Assembly: GCA_017419465.1 (NCBI GenBank)
Contig: JAFOLE010000131.1
Span: 1 to 10,655 of the forward strand
DNA length: 10,655 bases
Direction of reading: 5' to 3'
DNA from: Solobacterium sp.
GTDB taxonomy: Bacteria; Bacillota_I; Bacilli_A; Erysipelotrichales; Erysipelotrichaceae
The position numbers and the translations under genes are program-made. A model generated the notes under the pieces. The model was not told where the DNA came from, did not search any database, and worked only from the letters and a program-made list of their open reading frames with translations. Below are positions 1 through 6,509 of this stretch, in pieces (the first letter of the stretch is position 1; each line of letters starts with the position of its first letter).

Positions 1-420
1 GAAACCTTCTGCTTCGGCAGTCTTCGCAAAGCCTTCATACATATCGGTCCACTCGTAGTTTTCACCATTTGCGGCAGCCTCGAGGTTCTCCGCTGTGGAG
101 CCGATACCGTTGAGTTCTTTGAACCACATCTTGGCATGTTCTTTCTCGTTTTCCGCTGTCTTCAGGAACAGTGCCGCAATCTGTTCAAAGCCTTCCTTCT
201 TTGCCTTGGACGCAAAATACGTATACTTGTTTCGAGCCTGGGATTCACCGGCAAACGCAGCCTCAAGGTTCTTTTCGGTCTGTGTTCCTGCATACTTGTT
301 TCCAGCAGGTTTTACTTCTTCCAGCTGATCGCCGCTGACACCGCAGATCGGGCATACTGCGCTCTCTGCATTCTCTGCCTCAAATACTTCTCCGCATACT
401 AAACATTTAAATGTTGCCAT
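1..420 (-). CDS. rbr: Rubrerythrin with N-terminal rubredoxin-like domain, 3' end cut by window edge
   Basis: The frame read leftward from the ATG at 418-420 stays open for 140 codons to the window edge, so the gene is partial. Residues 1-26 hold a rubredoxin-like iron knot (C6-x2-C9, C23-x2-C26). After a short linker, the ferritin-like diiron domain begins near residue 46 with TEKNLEAAFAGESQAR (E59 ligand), an ENEKEHAK helix (E92, H95) and MYEGFAKTAEAEGF (E129). The last ExxH ligand pair expected in a protein of about 190 residues lies outside the window. Family knowledge: rubrerythrins reduce hydrogen peroxide in the cytoplasm of anaerobes, using electrons from rubredoxin or NADH:rubredoxin reductase. 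The N-terminal position of the rubredoxin domain marks the 'reverse' arrangement, common in anaerobic Firmicutes. The start is fixed by a strong AAGGAGG at 430-436. It has its own leader and is not part of the upstream aro operon. Confidence 0.93.
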   Translation of the reverse strand, partial: MATFKCLVCGEVFEAENAESAVCPICGVSGDQLEEVKPAGNKYAGTQTEKNLEAAFAGESQARNKYTYFASKAKKEGFEQIAALFLKTAENEKEHAKMWFKELNGIGSTAENLEAAANGENYEWTDMYEGFAKTAEAEGF

Positions 421-429
421 GAATTATTT

Positions 430-436
430 CCTCCTT
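430..436 (-). promoter_or_regulatory. Shine-Dalgarno of rubrerythrin
   Basis: Read on the minus strand this is AAGGAGG, nine bases before the ATG at 418-420. It sets the start of the partial rubrerythrin gene. Confidence 0.85.
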
Positions 437-455
437 CTTTCCTGGCGTTTGGCTT

Positions 456-481
456 CCATACGAAAGGACAGTTTCGTATGG
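456..481. repeat. Perfect 10-bp inverted repeat in the rubrerythrin leader
   Basis: The arms CCATACGAAA (456-465) and TTTCGTATGG (472-481) are exact reverse complements separated by six bases. The element lies between the candidate promoter (569-598) and the rubrerythrin Shine-Dalgarno, about 20 bases upstream of the latter. It has no U-run, so it is not a standard terminator. It could be an operator bound by a dimeric regulator or a 5'-UTR stem-loop that affects mRNA stability or translation. It does not match the PerR box consensus. Confidence 0.75.
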
Positions 482-568
482 GTCTTCTGAATAATTCCGG
501 ATGATGATTGAATCTCTCTGTACAATCTATGTCTTAAGAATACAGGTATAACTGCGGTTAGGAAAGTA

Positions 569-598
569 AAAATATCCGCACGGTAGAGTACCTGTCAA
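569..598 (-). promoter_or_regulatory. Candidate sigma-A promoter for rubrerythrin
   Basis: On the minus strand, a perfect -35 TTGACA (593-598) is followed after 18 bases by TATTTT (569-574) as a -10. Transcription would start near 561 and give a leader of about 140 bases containing the 456-481 inverted repeat. The -10 is imperfect and the spacer is one base longer than ideal. No better promoter was seen closer to the gene. Confidence 0.5.
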
Positions 599-647
599 CA
601 GGATGCCGCCAGTTGTCAGTTTTCTTTGTGAACGGATGATTTACAGG

Positions 648-683
648 CGAAACGAAAAGGCCTTCCCGGAAATTCGGAAAGCC
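648..683 (-). terminator. Rho-independent terminator candidate ending the aro operon
   Basis: On the minus strand, GGCTTTCC (676-683) pairs with GGAAGGCC (659-666) through one G-U pair across a nine-base loop. TTTTCGTTT follows (650-658). It begins 37 bases after the stop codon of the last operon gene and before the rubrerythrin promoter, which is where an operon terminator belongs. The U-tract is interrupted, so it may leak. Confidence 0.65.
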
Positions 684-719
684 CCATATGCTGTTTAAAT
701 TACTGTGATTCCAGGTTGC

Positions 720-1226
720 TTACTTCAGTTTCAGCGGCCGTATTCTGGTTAACACCAGCTTTGCGATGGTCCCGATCAGAATACCGGTCGGTATCGATCC
801 CAATAACAGATACGGCAGGATGGCCGCCATACCTGCCTGACGGTACAGGAAGCTGACAATGAGCACCTGTCCAGAGGAATGGGCAATTGAACCGATGATG
901 GAAGTAAACAGCAGAGAGCTGTCCAGTTTATCCATTCCCAGCATCACCAGCGAGCTCAGTATCACACCGCCCGAAGAAATCCAGAAGGTACTGGAAAAGA
1001 TGGTTCCGCGCAGAAGATTGCCGATGACCACGCGCATGACGTTGACAATGATCATCTCTCTGCGACCCATGAGTTTCAGGGCAAGCAGTGCCGCAATGTT
1101 CGCAAGGCCAAGCCGCAGTACCCCGAAGATCGGACCGATATAGATGGATTCCAGGAGGTTCAGCGCGATCGCCACGGCACTCAGTAATGCCAGATAGGTA
1201 AACCTCCGGTTCTTTTCAATCGTCAT
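720..1226 (-). CDS. Gx transporter family membrane protein (PF07456, 'heptaprenyl diphosphate synthase component I'-like)
   Basis: A 168-residue, strongly hydrophobic protein with about five to six membrane helices (roughly residues 11-27, 36-53, 58-76, 83-98, 105-128, 133-158). The segment VLRLGLANIAALLALKLMG (37-54), the MRVVIGNLLRG stretch (64-74) and SIAHSSGQ (113-120) are features I associate with PF07456. That family carries the old label 'heptaprenyl diphosphate synthase component I' but looks like a small S-component-type transporter; its substrate is not established. The start codon overlaps the stop of the preceding NusG-domain-II gene (ATGA, 1223-1226), and GGAGGAG lies just upstream inside that gene, so the two should be translationally coupled and may work together in the membrane. 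It is the last gene of the aro operon, followed by a terminator candidate. The family call is fairly sure; the function is open. Confidence 0.8.
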   Translation of the reverse strand: MTIEKNRRFTYLALLSAVAIALNLLESIYIGPIFGVLRLGLANIAALLALKLMGRREMIIVNVMRVVIGNLLRGTIFSSTFWISSGGVILSSLVMLGMDKLDSSLLFTSIIGSIAHSSGQVLIVSFLYRQAGMAAILPYLLLGSIPTGILIGTIAKLVLTRIRPLKLK

Positions 1227-1573
1227 TCCGGTGTCTCCTCCAGGAAGATCATGACATTGTTGGGAAGGCAGGTAATGGGAATTCCGATATCATCGACACC
1301 CATCCAGCCCATATTGGCACAGACATGGTTCGGGCACTGTTCATTGATGACATGCCACTTTCCGTCCTTGACCTCAACCTGAAGGCCGCCGACATCCCCT
1401 TCCACGTCATAAACGGCATCGACCATCGGATCGAACTCCCGTACAATCTGATTGCGATGCTGGATGGCAACCACATATCCGCTGCTCTGTTTTGTACGCA
1501 GCTTCATGACAATCAGTGCGATTACCGCAATGACCGCAAGAACTGCGATGATGATTTTCTCGTGTTTCTTCAT
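1223..1573 (-). CDS. NusG domain II-containing membrane-anchored protein
   Basis: A 116-residue protein with one N-terminal membrane helix (about residues 7-24) after a short MKKHEK lysine-rich start, followed by a small beta-rich extracytoplasmic domain. Visible marks are the CPNHVC pair (C80 and C85) and a third cysteine in PITCLPNNV (C102), features of stand-alone NusG domain II proteins (PF07009). These are not the transcription factor NusG. In many anaerobes they sit beside Gx, Rnf, FMN-binding or ApbE-type genes, and their role is unknown. Here the gene starts within the aroQ stop (TAATG, one-base overlap) and ends in a four-base overlap with the Gx gene. That suggests a co-produced membrane pair. 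The cysteines could bind a metal or cofactor or form a disulfide; that is inference. Confidence 0.8.
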   Translation of the reverse strand: MKKHEKIIIAVLAVIAVIALIVMKLRTKQSSGYVVAIQHRNQIVREFDPMVDAVYDVEGDVGGLQVEVKDGKWHVINEQCPNHVCANMGWMGVDDIGIPITCLPNNVMIFLEETPE

Positions 1574-2031
1574 TACTTTCCTTCTGTTTTATCAAGATGC
1601 GCAAGAATCAGATCCATTGCCTCAATATATCCGTCAAAGCCATGTCCCTTGATCTGGTCCAGGCAGTATGGTGCTTCATAGGAGATATGACGGAATTCCT
1701 CCCGCTTCAGAATATCACTGATATGCACTTCCACAACCGGAATCGGTTCGATGGCATGGACTGCATCGGCGATTGCAATACTGGTATGGGTATAGGCACC
1801 CGGATTGATCACAATGCCGTCAAACTGTTTGAAGTAAGCTTCCTGAATCCAGTCCACGAGGTCTCCCTCGTGATTGGACTGCCGGCAGTCCACCTCAATG
1901 TCCCGCTCCTTTGCGGCGGTCTGAATCATCTGAATGAGGCTTTCAAAGGTATTGGAGCCGTAGATTTCCTTTTCCCGGATGCCGACCATATTCAGGTTCG
2001 GTCCGTTGATAACCATCAGTTTTCTTCCCAT
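1573..2031 (-). CDS. aroQ: Type II 3-dehydroquinate dehydratase
   Basis: A 152-residue protein of the usual length for the small dodecameric type II dehydroquinase, which converts 3-dehydroquinate to 3-dehydroshikimate in the cytoplasm. The N-terminal INGPNLNMVG block gives N12. R19 and Y24 (REKEIYGS) sit at the catalytic loop positions known from the Mycobacterium enzyme. RQSNHEGDLVDWIQEA (50-65), INPGAYTHTS (75-84), EVHISDILKREEFRH (101-115, catalytic H103) and a C-terminal GHGFDGYIEAMD complete the family pattern. Start: ATG at 2029-2031 with an AGGGGAG-like Shine-Dalgarno about nine bases upstream. It follows tyrA by 14 bases and overlaps the NusG-domain-II gene by one base. All key residues appear intact. 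Confidence 0.96.
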   Translation of the reverse strand: MGRKLMVINGPNLNMVGIREKEIYGSNTFESLIQMIQTAAKERDIEVDCRQSNHEGDLVDWIQEAYFKQFDGIVINPGAYTHTSIAIADAVHAIEPIPVVEVHISDILKREEFRHISYEAPYCLDQIKGHGFDGYIEAMDLILAHLDKTEGK

Positions 2032-2045
2032 ATGTCTATTCTCCC

Positions 2046-2897
2046 CTATTTCCTGTCAAACAGTGCACGTCTGGTGGTGGAGCTGATCATCTTTTTCTTC
2101 ATGCCTTCGACATCTTCAGTCTGTACCAGATCACGGAAGTCATGCAGTTCCTGAACGAACTGATCGATATCATGAATCAGATAGTCCTTGTTCAGAATAA
2201 ACAGTTCCGGCCACATCTCTTCATTGATCTTCGCAATCCGGGTCAGATCCCGGAAGGAGTCACCGGTATATAGTGCCAGACTGTCATTGTCATTGGCATT
2301 CATCAGAGATACCGCAATGACATGCGTCAGCTGCGACAGATAGCTGATCATTTTGTCATGCTCTTCCGGGGTAAGACAGGTAATGGTCTTAAAATGCATT
2401 TCCTCTGCCAGGGTGCGCATCGTTTCAATTGCCTGTTCACTGGAATGCTCCGTCGGCACGATGATGAAGTTTGCGGCCTGGAAGCGTCCGGCATCCGCAT
2501 ATTTGATGCCCTTGAATTCCTTACCGGCCATCGGATGGCAGGCAATAAATTCAATGTCCGGGCGGAGTTCCTGACTGATCTTTTCCACGACGACCCGTTT
2601 GACACCGGTCACATCACTTAACAGTGCCCCGGATTTCAGAACGGACTGATTGTCTTTGATCCACTGGACAAATACGCCGGGATACAGACAGCTGATCACA
2701 ATGTCGCAATCCGAGAGAATCTTCGGATCACTGGATCCCTCTTCGATCCAGCCCAGCGACTTTGCGGTTTCAATCGATGCTTCATCGATATCCACACCGA
2801 TAATATGTTCATAGCCGGCATAATGGAGGGCTTCCGCATAACTGCCGCCCAGTACGCCAAGACCGATGATGCCGATCCTTGTATTACTGTGATCCAT
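2046..2897 (-). CDS. tyrA: Prephenate dehydrogenase
   Basis: A 283-residue enzyme that oxidatively decarboxylates prephenate to 4-hydroxyphenylpyruvate, the tyrosine branch. The N-terminal Rossmann fold shows GLGVLGGS (12-19) and acidic VDID (35-38) after strand 2, which favours NAD over NADP. The prephenate dehydrogenase signatures are HPMAGKE (121-127, catalytic His121), SQLTHVIAVSLMN (188-200, His192) and GDSFRDLTRIA (212-222). The C-terminal helical domain ends without an ACT domain, so feedback by tyrosine through an ACT module is not expected. There is no fused chorismate mutase either. The start overlaps the 3' end of aroA by 14 bases, with GGAGGT at 2903-2908 inside aroA as its Shine-Dalgarno. 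An arogenate-using enzyme is possible but less likely. Confidence 0.94.
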   Translation of the reverse strand: MDHSNTRIGIIGLGVLGGSYAEALHYAGYEHIIGVDIDEASIETAKSLGWIEEGSSDPKILSDCDIVISCLYPGVFVQWIKDNQSVLKSGALLSDVTGVKRVVVEKISQELRPDIEFIACHPMAGKEFKGIKYADAGRFQAANFIIVPTEHSSEQAIETMRTLAEEMHFKTITCLTPEEHDKMISYLSQLTHVIAVSLMNANDNDSLALYTGDSFRDLTRIAKINEEMWPELFILNKDYLIHDIDQFVQELHDFRDLVQTEDVEGMKKKMISSTTRRALFDRK

Positions 2898-4161
2898 AGG
2901 TTACCTCCGCACCTGCGATGCGCAGGTCTTCAAAAAAGTTCGGATAGCTTTTCGTAATGGCTTCTGCGCCGCTGATGGTGATGGGCTGTTCAGCCCGTAC
3001 TGCCAGTACGGATAAGGCCATCACAATGCGATGGTCATTGTGTCCATCCAGCGCAACACCGCCTTTGATGTTCGGAACACCTTCGATGGTTACCGTATCG
3101 CCGTCTTCCTGTACGAGAACACCGAGCTTGCCGAGTTCTTCTTTCATTGCGGCGATGCGGTCGCTCTCCTTGATGCGAAGACGTCCGCAATGCGTAAAGA
3201 CGGATGTTCCTTCCGCGACTGCGGCCAGCGCAAACAGCACCGGGCCAAGATCCGGACAGTCCGCAAGATCTGCGGTAAATGCCTTCACTTTCCCTGGTAA
3301 GAACGTGTATCCCCCTTCCATGGGAATGCTCTGTCCGCCGGCACGTTCAATCAGGGAGACAATCACATGATCGCCCTGTCGGCTTTCCTGTGCCATATTG
3401 TGCACAACAACCGGTTTCTGACTTGTCAGTGCCAGTACCGCAAAGAACGCAGCCTGGGAGTCATCCCCTTCCACATGCAATGCGGATGCCTGATACGTCT
3501 GATTTCCCGGGATATGAATCGTAGCGTCAGTTTCTTCAAACCGGATCCCGGCTTTTTCCAGCACATCCATCGTCAGTCCGACATACGACTTTGATTCATA
3601 CGGCGGAAGCACGGTAATGCTTGAATCCCTGTTCCGTAACGGCAGCGCAAACAGCAGTCCGCTGATAAACTGCGAGGAGATATCGCCCCGTACAACATAG
3701 TCATCCGGTTTCAGAGCGCCTTTGATCGACAGTGTATCTTCCGCTGCCTCAAACTGCAGACCCTGTTTCTCAAACAGTTCTTCATAAACGGTTTGCGGAC
3801 GGCTCATCAGTTTGCCGTGACCGGTAAAGGTTACTGCTTCCTCCGTTAATGAGAATAACGGAATCAGAAACCGCAGCGTACTGCCGGATTCCCCGCAGTC
3901 AATCACAGAGCCGTCATAGGAGAATTTGTTTCCGATGCCATGCACAAGCAGACAGCCGTCATCCTGTGCTTCAAAAGAAGCCCCAAGATGCGAGAGACAC
4001 CGCATGGTCGCTTCGGTATCCTTGTTCTCCACCAGTCCGGTGATCACAGTATCCTGCGCGGATAACGCCGCCGCGATCAGGGCACGATGCGACATGGACT
4101 TCGATCCGGGAATGGATACCGGTGCCCCTTCACTTCTTCCGGGATGAATAACCGCAATCAT
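2884..4161 (-). CDS. aroA: 3-phosphoshikimate 1-carboxyvinyltransferase (EPSP synthase)
   Basis: A 425-residue enzyme of standard length that joins phosphoenolpyruvate and shikimate-3-phosphate. Visible active-site elements: PGSKSMSHRAL (18-28; K21, S22, R26), CGESGSTLRF (89-98), LMSRPQ (R121), SSQF (162-165), CPDLGP (302-307; catalytic D304), RIKESDRI (329-336; E332, R335), DHRIVMAL (376-383; R378) and ITKSYPNFFEDL (402-413; K404). Compared with the E. coli pattern GNAGTAMRPL, this protein has GESGSTLRFL: the glycine matching Gly96 is kept, Thr97 is Ser and Pro101 is Phe. Pro101 is a position known to influence glyphosate response. I have the impression this variant is common in Clostridia-like sequences. 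The start overlaps the aroE-aroK stop by four bases (ATGA), with GGGAG at 4168-4172. Confidence 0.96.
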   Translation of the reverse strand: MIAVIHPGRSEGAPVSIPGSKSMSHRALIAAALSAQDTVITGLVENKDTEATMRCLSHLGASFEAQDDGCLLVHGIGNKFSYDGSVIDCGESGSTLRFLIPLFSLTEEAVTFTGHGKLMSRPQTVYEELFEKQGLQFEAAEDTLSIKGALKPDDYVVRGDISSQFISGLLFALPLRNRDSSITVLPPYESKSYVGLTMDVLEKAGIRFEETDATIHIPGNQTYQASALHVEGDDSQAAFFAVLALTSQKPVVVHNMAQESRQGDHVIVSLIERAGGQSIPMEGGYTFLPGKVKAFTADLADCPDLGPVLFALAAVAEGTSVFTHCGRLRIKESDRIAAMKEELGKLGVLVQEDGDTVTIEGVPNIKGGVALDGHNDHRIVMALSVLAVRAEQPITISGAEAITKSYPNFFEDLRIAGAEVTYGSQ

Positions 4162-5405
4162 ACGGCTCTCCCGTGTTCCAGCACCTGCAGGATTTTATCT
4201 TCTGCTTCTTTGAGGGTGCCGTTATTTTCAATCCGCACATCACTGTACGCCGCATAGAGATCCTTGCGCTCGTCATACAGCTTCATCATGTCTTCCTTCG
4301 AGCGGGACAGCGGACGGTCTTCCGATCCATACAGCAGTTCAATATCCCGGTCGATCCAGAAGATAATGCTGTTGCGGGAAAGATAACGCATGTTCTCTTT
4401 CCGCTTGATGATTCCCCCGCCGCAGGAAACCACAGAACCATTTGCCGGAATGGATTTTGCCAGGTTCGATTCAAGATCACGGAAATATGTCTCTCCGTGT
4501 TTTTCAAAACACTCCGCGATCGATGTGCCAAGCTGCCGTTCCAGTTCCGCATCCATTTCAATCAGCGGACGGTTCAGTGTCTTTGCCAGTGACTGGGCAA
4601 TCGTCGACTTTCCGGATGTCGGCATTCCGATCAGTACGATATTCCGTTTTTCTTCAAGCAGATGATTCATGCATGGCATGACCTGTGTTTCATCCATGTC
4701 ATGTCCGGTAAACCAGCGGTCTGCGACCAGTGCCTGCCGCACCAGCATTTCAAAGCCGCCGCAGGTCCTGATACCGCGGGTCTTTGCCTCAAAACAGAGA
4801 TCGGTGCATAACGGATTGGCAATCGCATCTACGACCGCATACAGATTCGTAAACTTCGAAAGATCCACCGGCGACGCATCTTCGTTGGGCGTCATTCCAA
4901 CCGGTGTCGCATTGACCAGCACGGAATAGTTCTTCTCATCGGCATACAATTCGTCGTAGCTGATCTCTTCATTCTCCGGGTGCCGTGATACCACCTCATA
5001 CGTACAGCCAAGCTGACGCAGTCCTGCGGTGATGGCCTTGGATACGCCGCCGCTTCCAAGAACGGCGGCATGTTTTTCCTTTACATCAATGCCATTACCG
5101 GCAAGCATTTCCATAAAGCCCTGATAGTCGGTGTTATAGCCGTAATACTTCCCATCTTTATGGACAACCGTATTTACCGCACCGATGGCTTTCGCCAGCG
5201 GATCGATTTCATCCAGGTACTGCATCACAGTCTGCTTGTACGGAATCGTCACATTGAATCCGTCCAGATCAGTAGACGCGAAAAAGGAAGGAAGGTCCTC
5301 TTCCTTCAGTTCATATAACCGATAACAGTCTTCCTTCAGAAAGAATGCATGAATGTTCGGAGACCAGCTGTGTCCCAGCGGATATCCGATCAGTCCGAGT
5401 TTCAT
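4158..5405 (-). CDS. aroEK: Bifunctional shikimate dehydrogenase / shikimate kinase (AroE-AroK fusion)
   Basis: One 415-residue open frame joins two consecutive pathway enzymes. Residues 1 to about 245 are AroE: GYPLGHSWSP (shikimate serines S13, S15), NVTIPYK (catalytic K57), NTVV (N78), GYNTD (D93), the nucleotide loop GSGGVSKA (117-124), NATPVGM (165-171) and GFEMLVRQA (Q224). A short linker (about 246-254) leads to AroK: Walker A GMPTSGKST (260-268), EMDAELERQ (283-291), YFRDLE (R309), CGGG (328-331), lid DRPLS (R364) and ERKDLY (R380). Both active sites look complete. In AroK the first Asp of the usual DxD is Glu (E283), conservative at the Mg site. Together the halves convert 3-dehydroshikimate to shikimate-3-phosphate. 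Start supported by GGAGAAG just upstream. It sits 3 bases after aroC and overlaps aroA by 4. Confidence 0.95.
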   Translation of the reverse strand: MKLGLIGYPLGHSWSPNIHAFFLKEDCYRLYELKEEDLPSFFASTDLDGFNVTIPYKQTVMQYLDEIDPLAKAIGAVNTVVHKDGKYYGYNTDYQGFMEMLAGNGIDVKEKHAAVLGSGGVSKAITAGLRQLGCTYEVVSRHPENEEISYDELYADEKNYSVLVNATPVGMTPNEDASPVDLSKFTNLYAVVDAIANPLCTDLCFEAKTRGIRTCGGFEMLVRQALVADRWFTGHDMDETQVMPCMNHLLEEKRNIVLIGMPTSGKSTIAQSLAKTLNRPLIEMDAELERQLGTSIAECFEKHGETYFRDLESNLAKSIPANGSVVSCGGGIIKRKENMRYLSRNSIIFWIDRDIELLYGSEDRPLSRSKEDMMKLYDERKDLYAAYSDVRIENNGTLKEAEDKILQVLEHGRAV

Positions 5406-5408
5406 AGA

Positions 5409-6509
5409 TTACTTCTCCGCCAGCCACTGAATGCCATGGGCACCCGCAAGGAAATCCGCCAGAACGATTGCGGTCATGGAGTCTACCACGACCCGTGCCC
5501 GGTGAATGATTGCCGGATCATGACGGCCCTTGATTTCAATGGTCGTATTCTCTTTTGTTTTGAAGTTGACCGTAAACTGCGGCTGCGAGATGGACGGGGT
5601 CGGTTTGATCACCGTACGGAAGATGATCGGCATGCCGTTGGTGATGCCGCCGTTCACACCGCCGTTATGGTTGGTAATAGTGGCCACCTCATCATGGAAC
5701 ATCGTATAGCGGTCATTTGCCCGCTGGCCGGTCATCTCCGCAAATGCAAAGCCGGCACCGAATTCCACACCCTTGACTGCAGGAATCGCAAAGAGTCCAG
5801 CGCTCAGGCGGCTTTCGATCGTGTCAAAGAACGGTTCACCGATTCCGGCTTCCATTCCGACCACTGCCGTTTCCAGAATTCCGCCGAGGGAATTCTGTTC
5901 TTTTTTTGCGTGCTCGATGGCCTTCTTCATCTGTTCGCCGATGTCATCCTGAATCACCGCAAAGTCTTTTTCGTTCAGTGCCTTGATCGTCTCTTTGAGA
6001 CCCTGCGCAATGAAGCGGTCTTCTTCGATGTTGTACAGCTTCTGGATATGGGACCCAATCAGGATGCCCTTCTTCTCCAGCATCTGGCGCAGGATACTGC
6101 CGGCAGCAGTTAACGGAGCGGTGATGCGGCCGGAGAAATGTCCGCCGCCCGAAGCATCCTGGAAGCCTTTATAGCGAAGTTCTGCGGTATAGTCCGCATG
6201 CCCCGGACGAGCCAGGTAGCGCAGTTCATCATAGTCACTGCGCCGCACATTCGTATTGCGGATCACCAGGGCAACCGGTGTTCCTTCAGTAACCATGTCT
6301 TTGACACCGGAAAGAAATTCCACCTCATCCGGTTCACTGCGTCCGGTCGAAAGCGCATTGACCGAACGGCGCTGTTCCATGTCATGGCGCACCTGTGCTT
6401 CATCGATCTGAAACCCGGAAGGCAGTCCGTCAATCACACAGCCGATGGCCGGTCCGTGCGATTCTCCAAACAGCGTTACCGTAATATTGTTTCCAAAGGT
6501 ATTCTTCAT
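5409..6509 (-). CDS. aroC: Chorismate synthase
   Basis: A 366-residue enzyme that removes phosphate from EPSP to give chorismate, using reduced FMN. It begins MKNTFGNNITVTLFGESHG, with catalytic His18 in GESHG. Further family blocks are RPGHADY (101-107), SGGGHFSGR (120-128, His124), NGGVNGGITNGMP (282-294) and GRHDPAIIHRARVVVDS (328-344). The SGGGHFSGR stretch replaces the SSARET-type sequence of many chorismate synthases, but the histidine is retained. The frame is open for 12 more codons upstream (to 6545), but homologues begin at MKNTFG, and the ATG at 6507-6509 overlaps the aroB stop as ATGA with AAAGGA upstream, so I chose that start. Like other bacterial AroC enzymes it needs FMNH2 from a separate reductase, which is not seen here. 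Confidence 0.96.
   Translation of the reverse strand: MKNTFGNNITVTLFGESHGPAIGCVIDGLPSGFQIDEAQVRHDMEQRRSVNALSTGRSEPDEVEFLSGVKDMVTEGTPVALVIRNTNVRRSDYDELRYLARPGHADYTAELRYKGFQDASGGGHFSGRITAPLTAAGSILRQMLEKKGILIGSHIQKLYNIEEDRFIAQGLKETIKALNEKDFAVIQDDIGEQMKKAIEHAKKEQNSLGGILETAVVGMEAGIGEPFFDTIESRLSAGLFAIPAVKGVEFGAGFAFAEMTGQRANDRYTMFHDEVATITNHNGGVNGGITNGMPIIFRTVIKPTPSISQPQFTVNFKTKENTTIEIKGRHDPAIIHRARVVVDSMTAIVLADFLAGAHGIQWLAEK

Noticed and set aside
95..402. Plus-strand frames opposite rubrerythrin
   Set aside because: They are antisense shadows; the minus frame shows clear rubredoxin and diiron motifs.
530..545. TCTTAAGA-type palindrome upstream of rubrerythrin as a regulator site
   Set aside because: Only eight bases symmetrical and imperfect beyond that; it could be chance.
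5349..6113. 254-codon plus-strand frame opposite aroC
   Set aside because: Long, but antisense to a well-conserved enzyme; the translation is Arg/His/Cys-rich with no recognisable domain.
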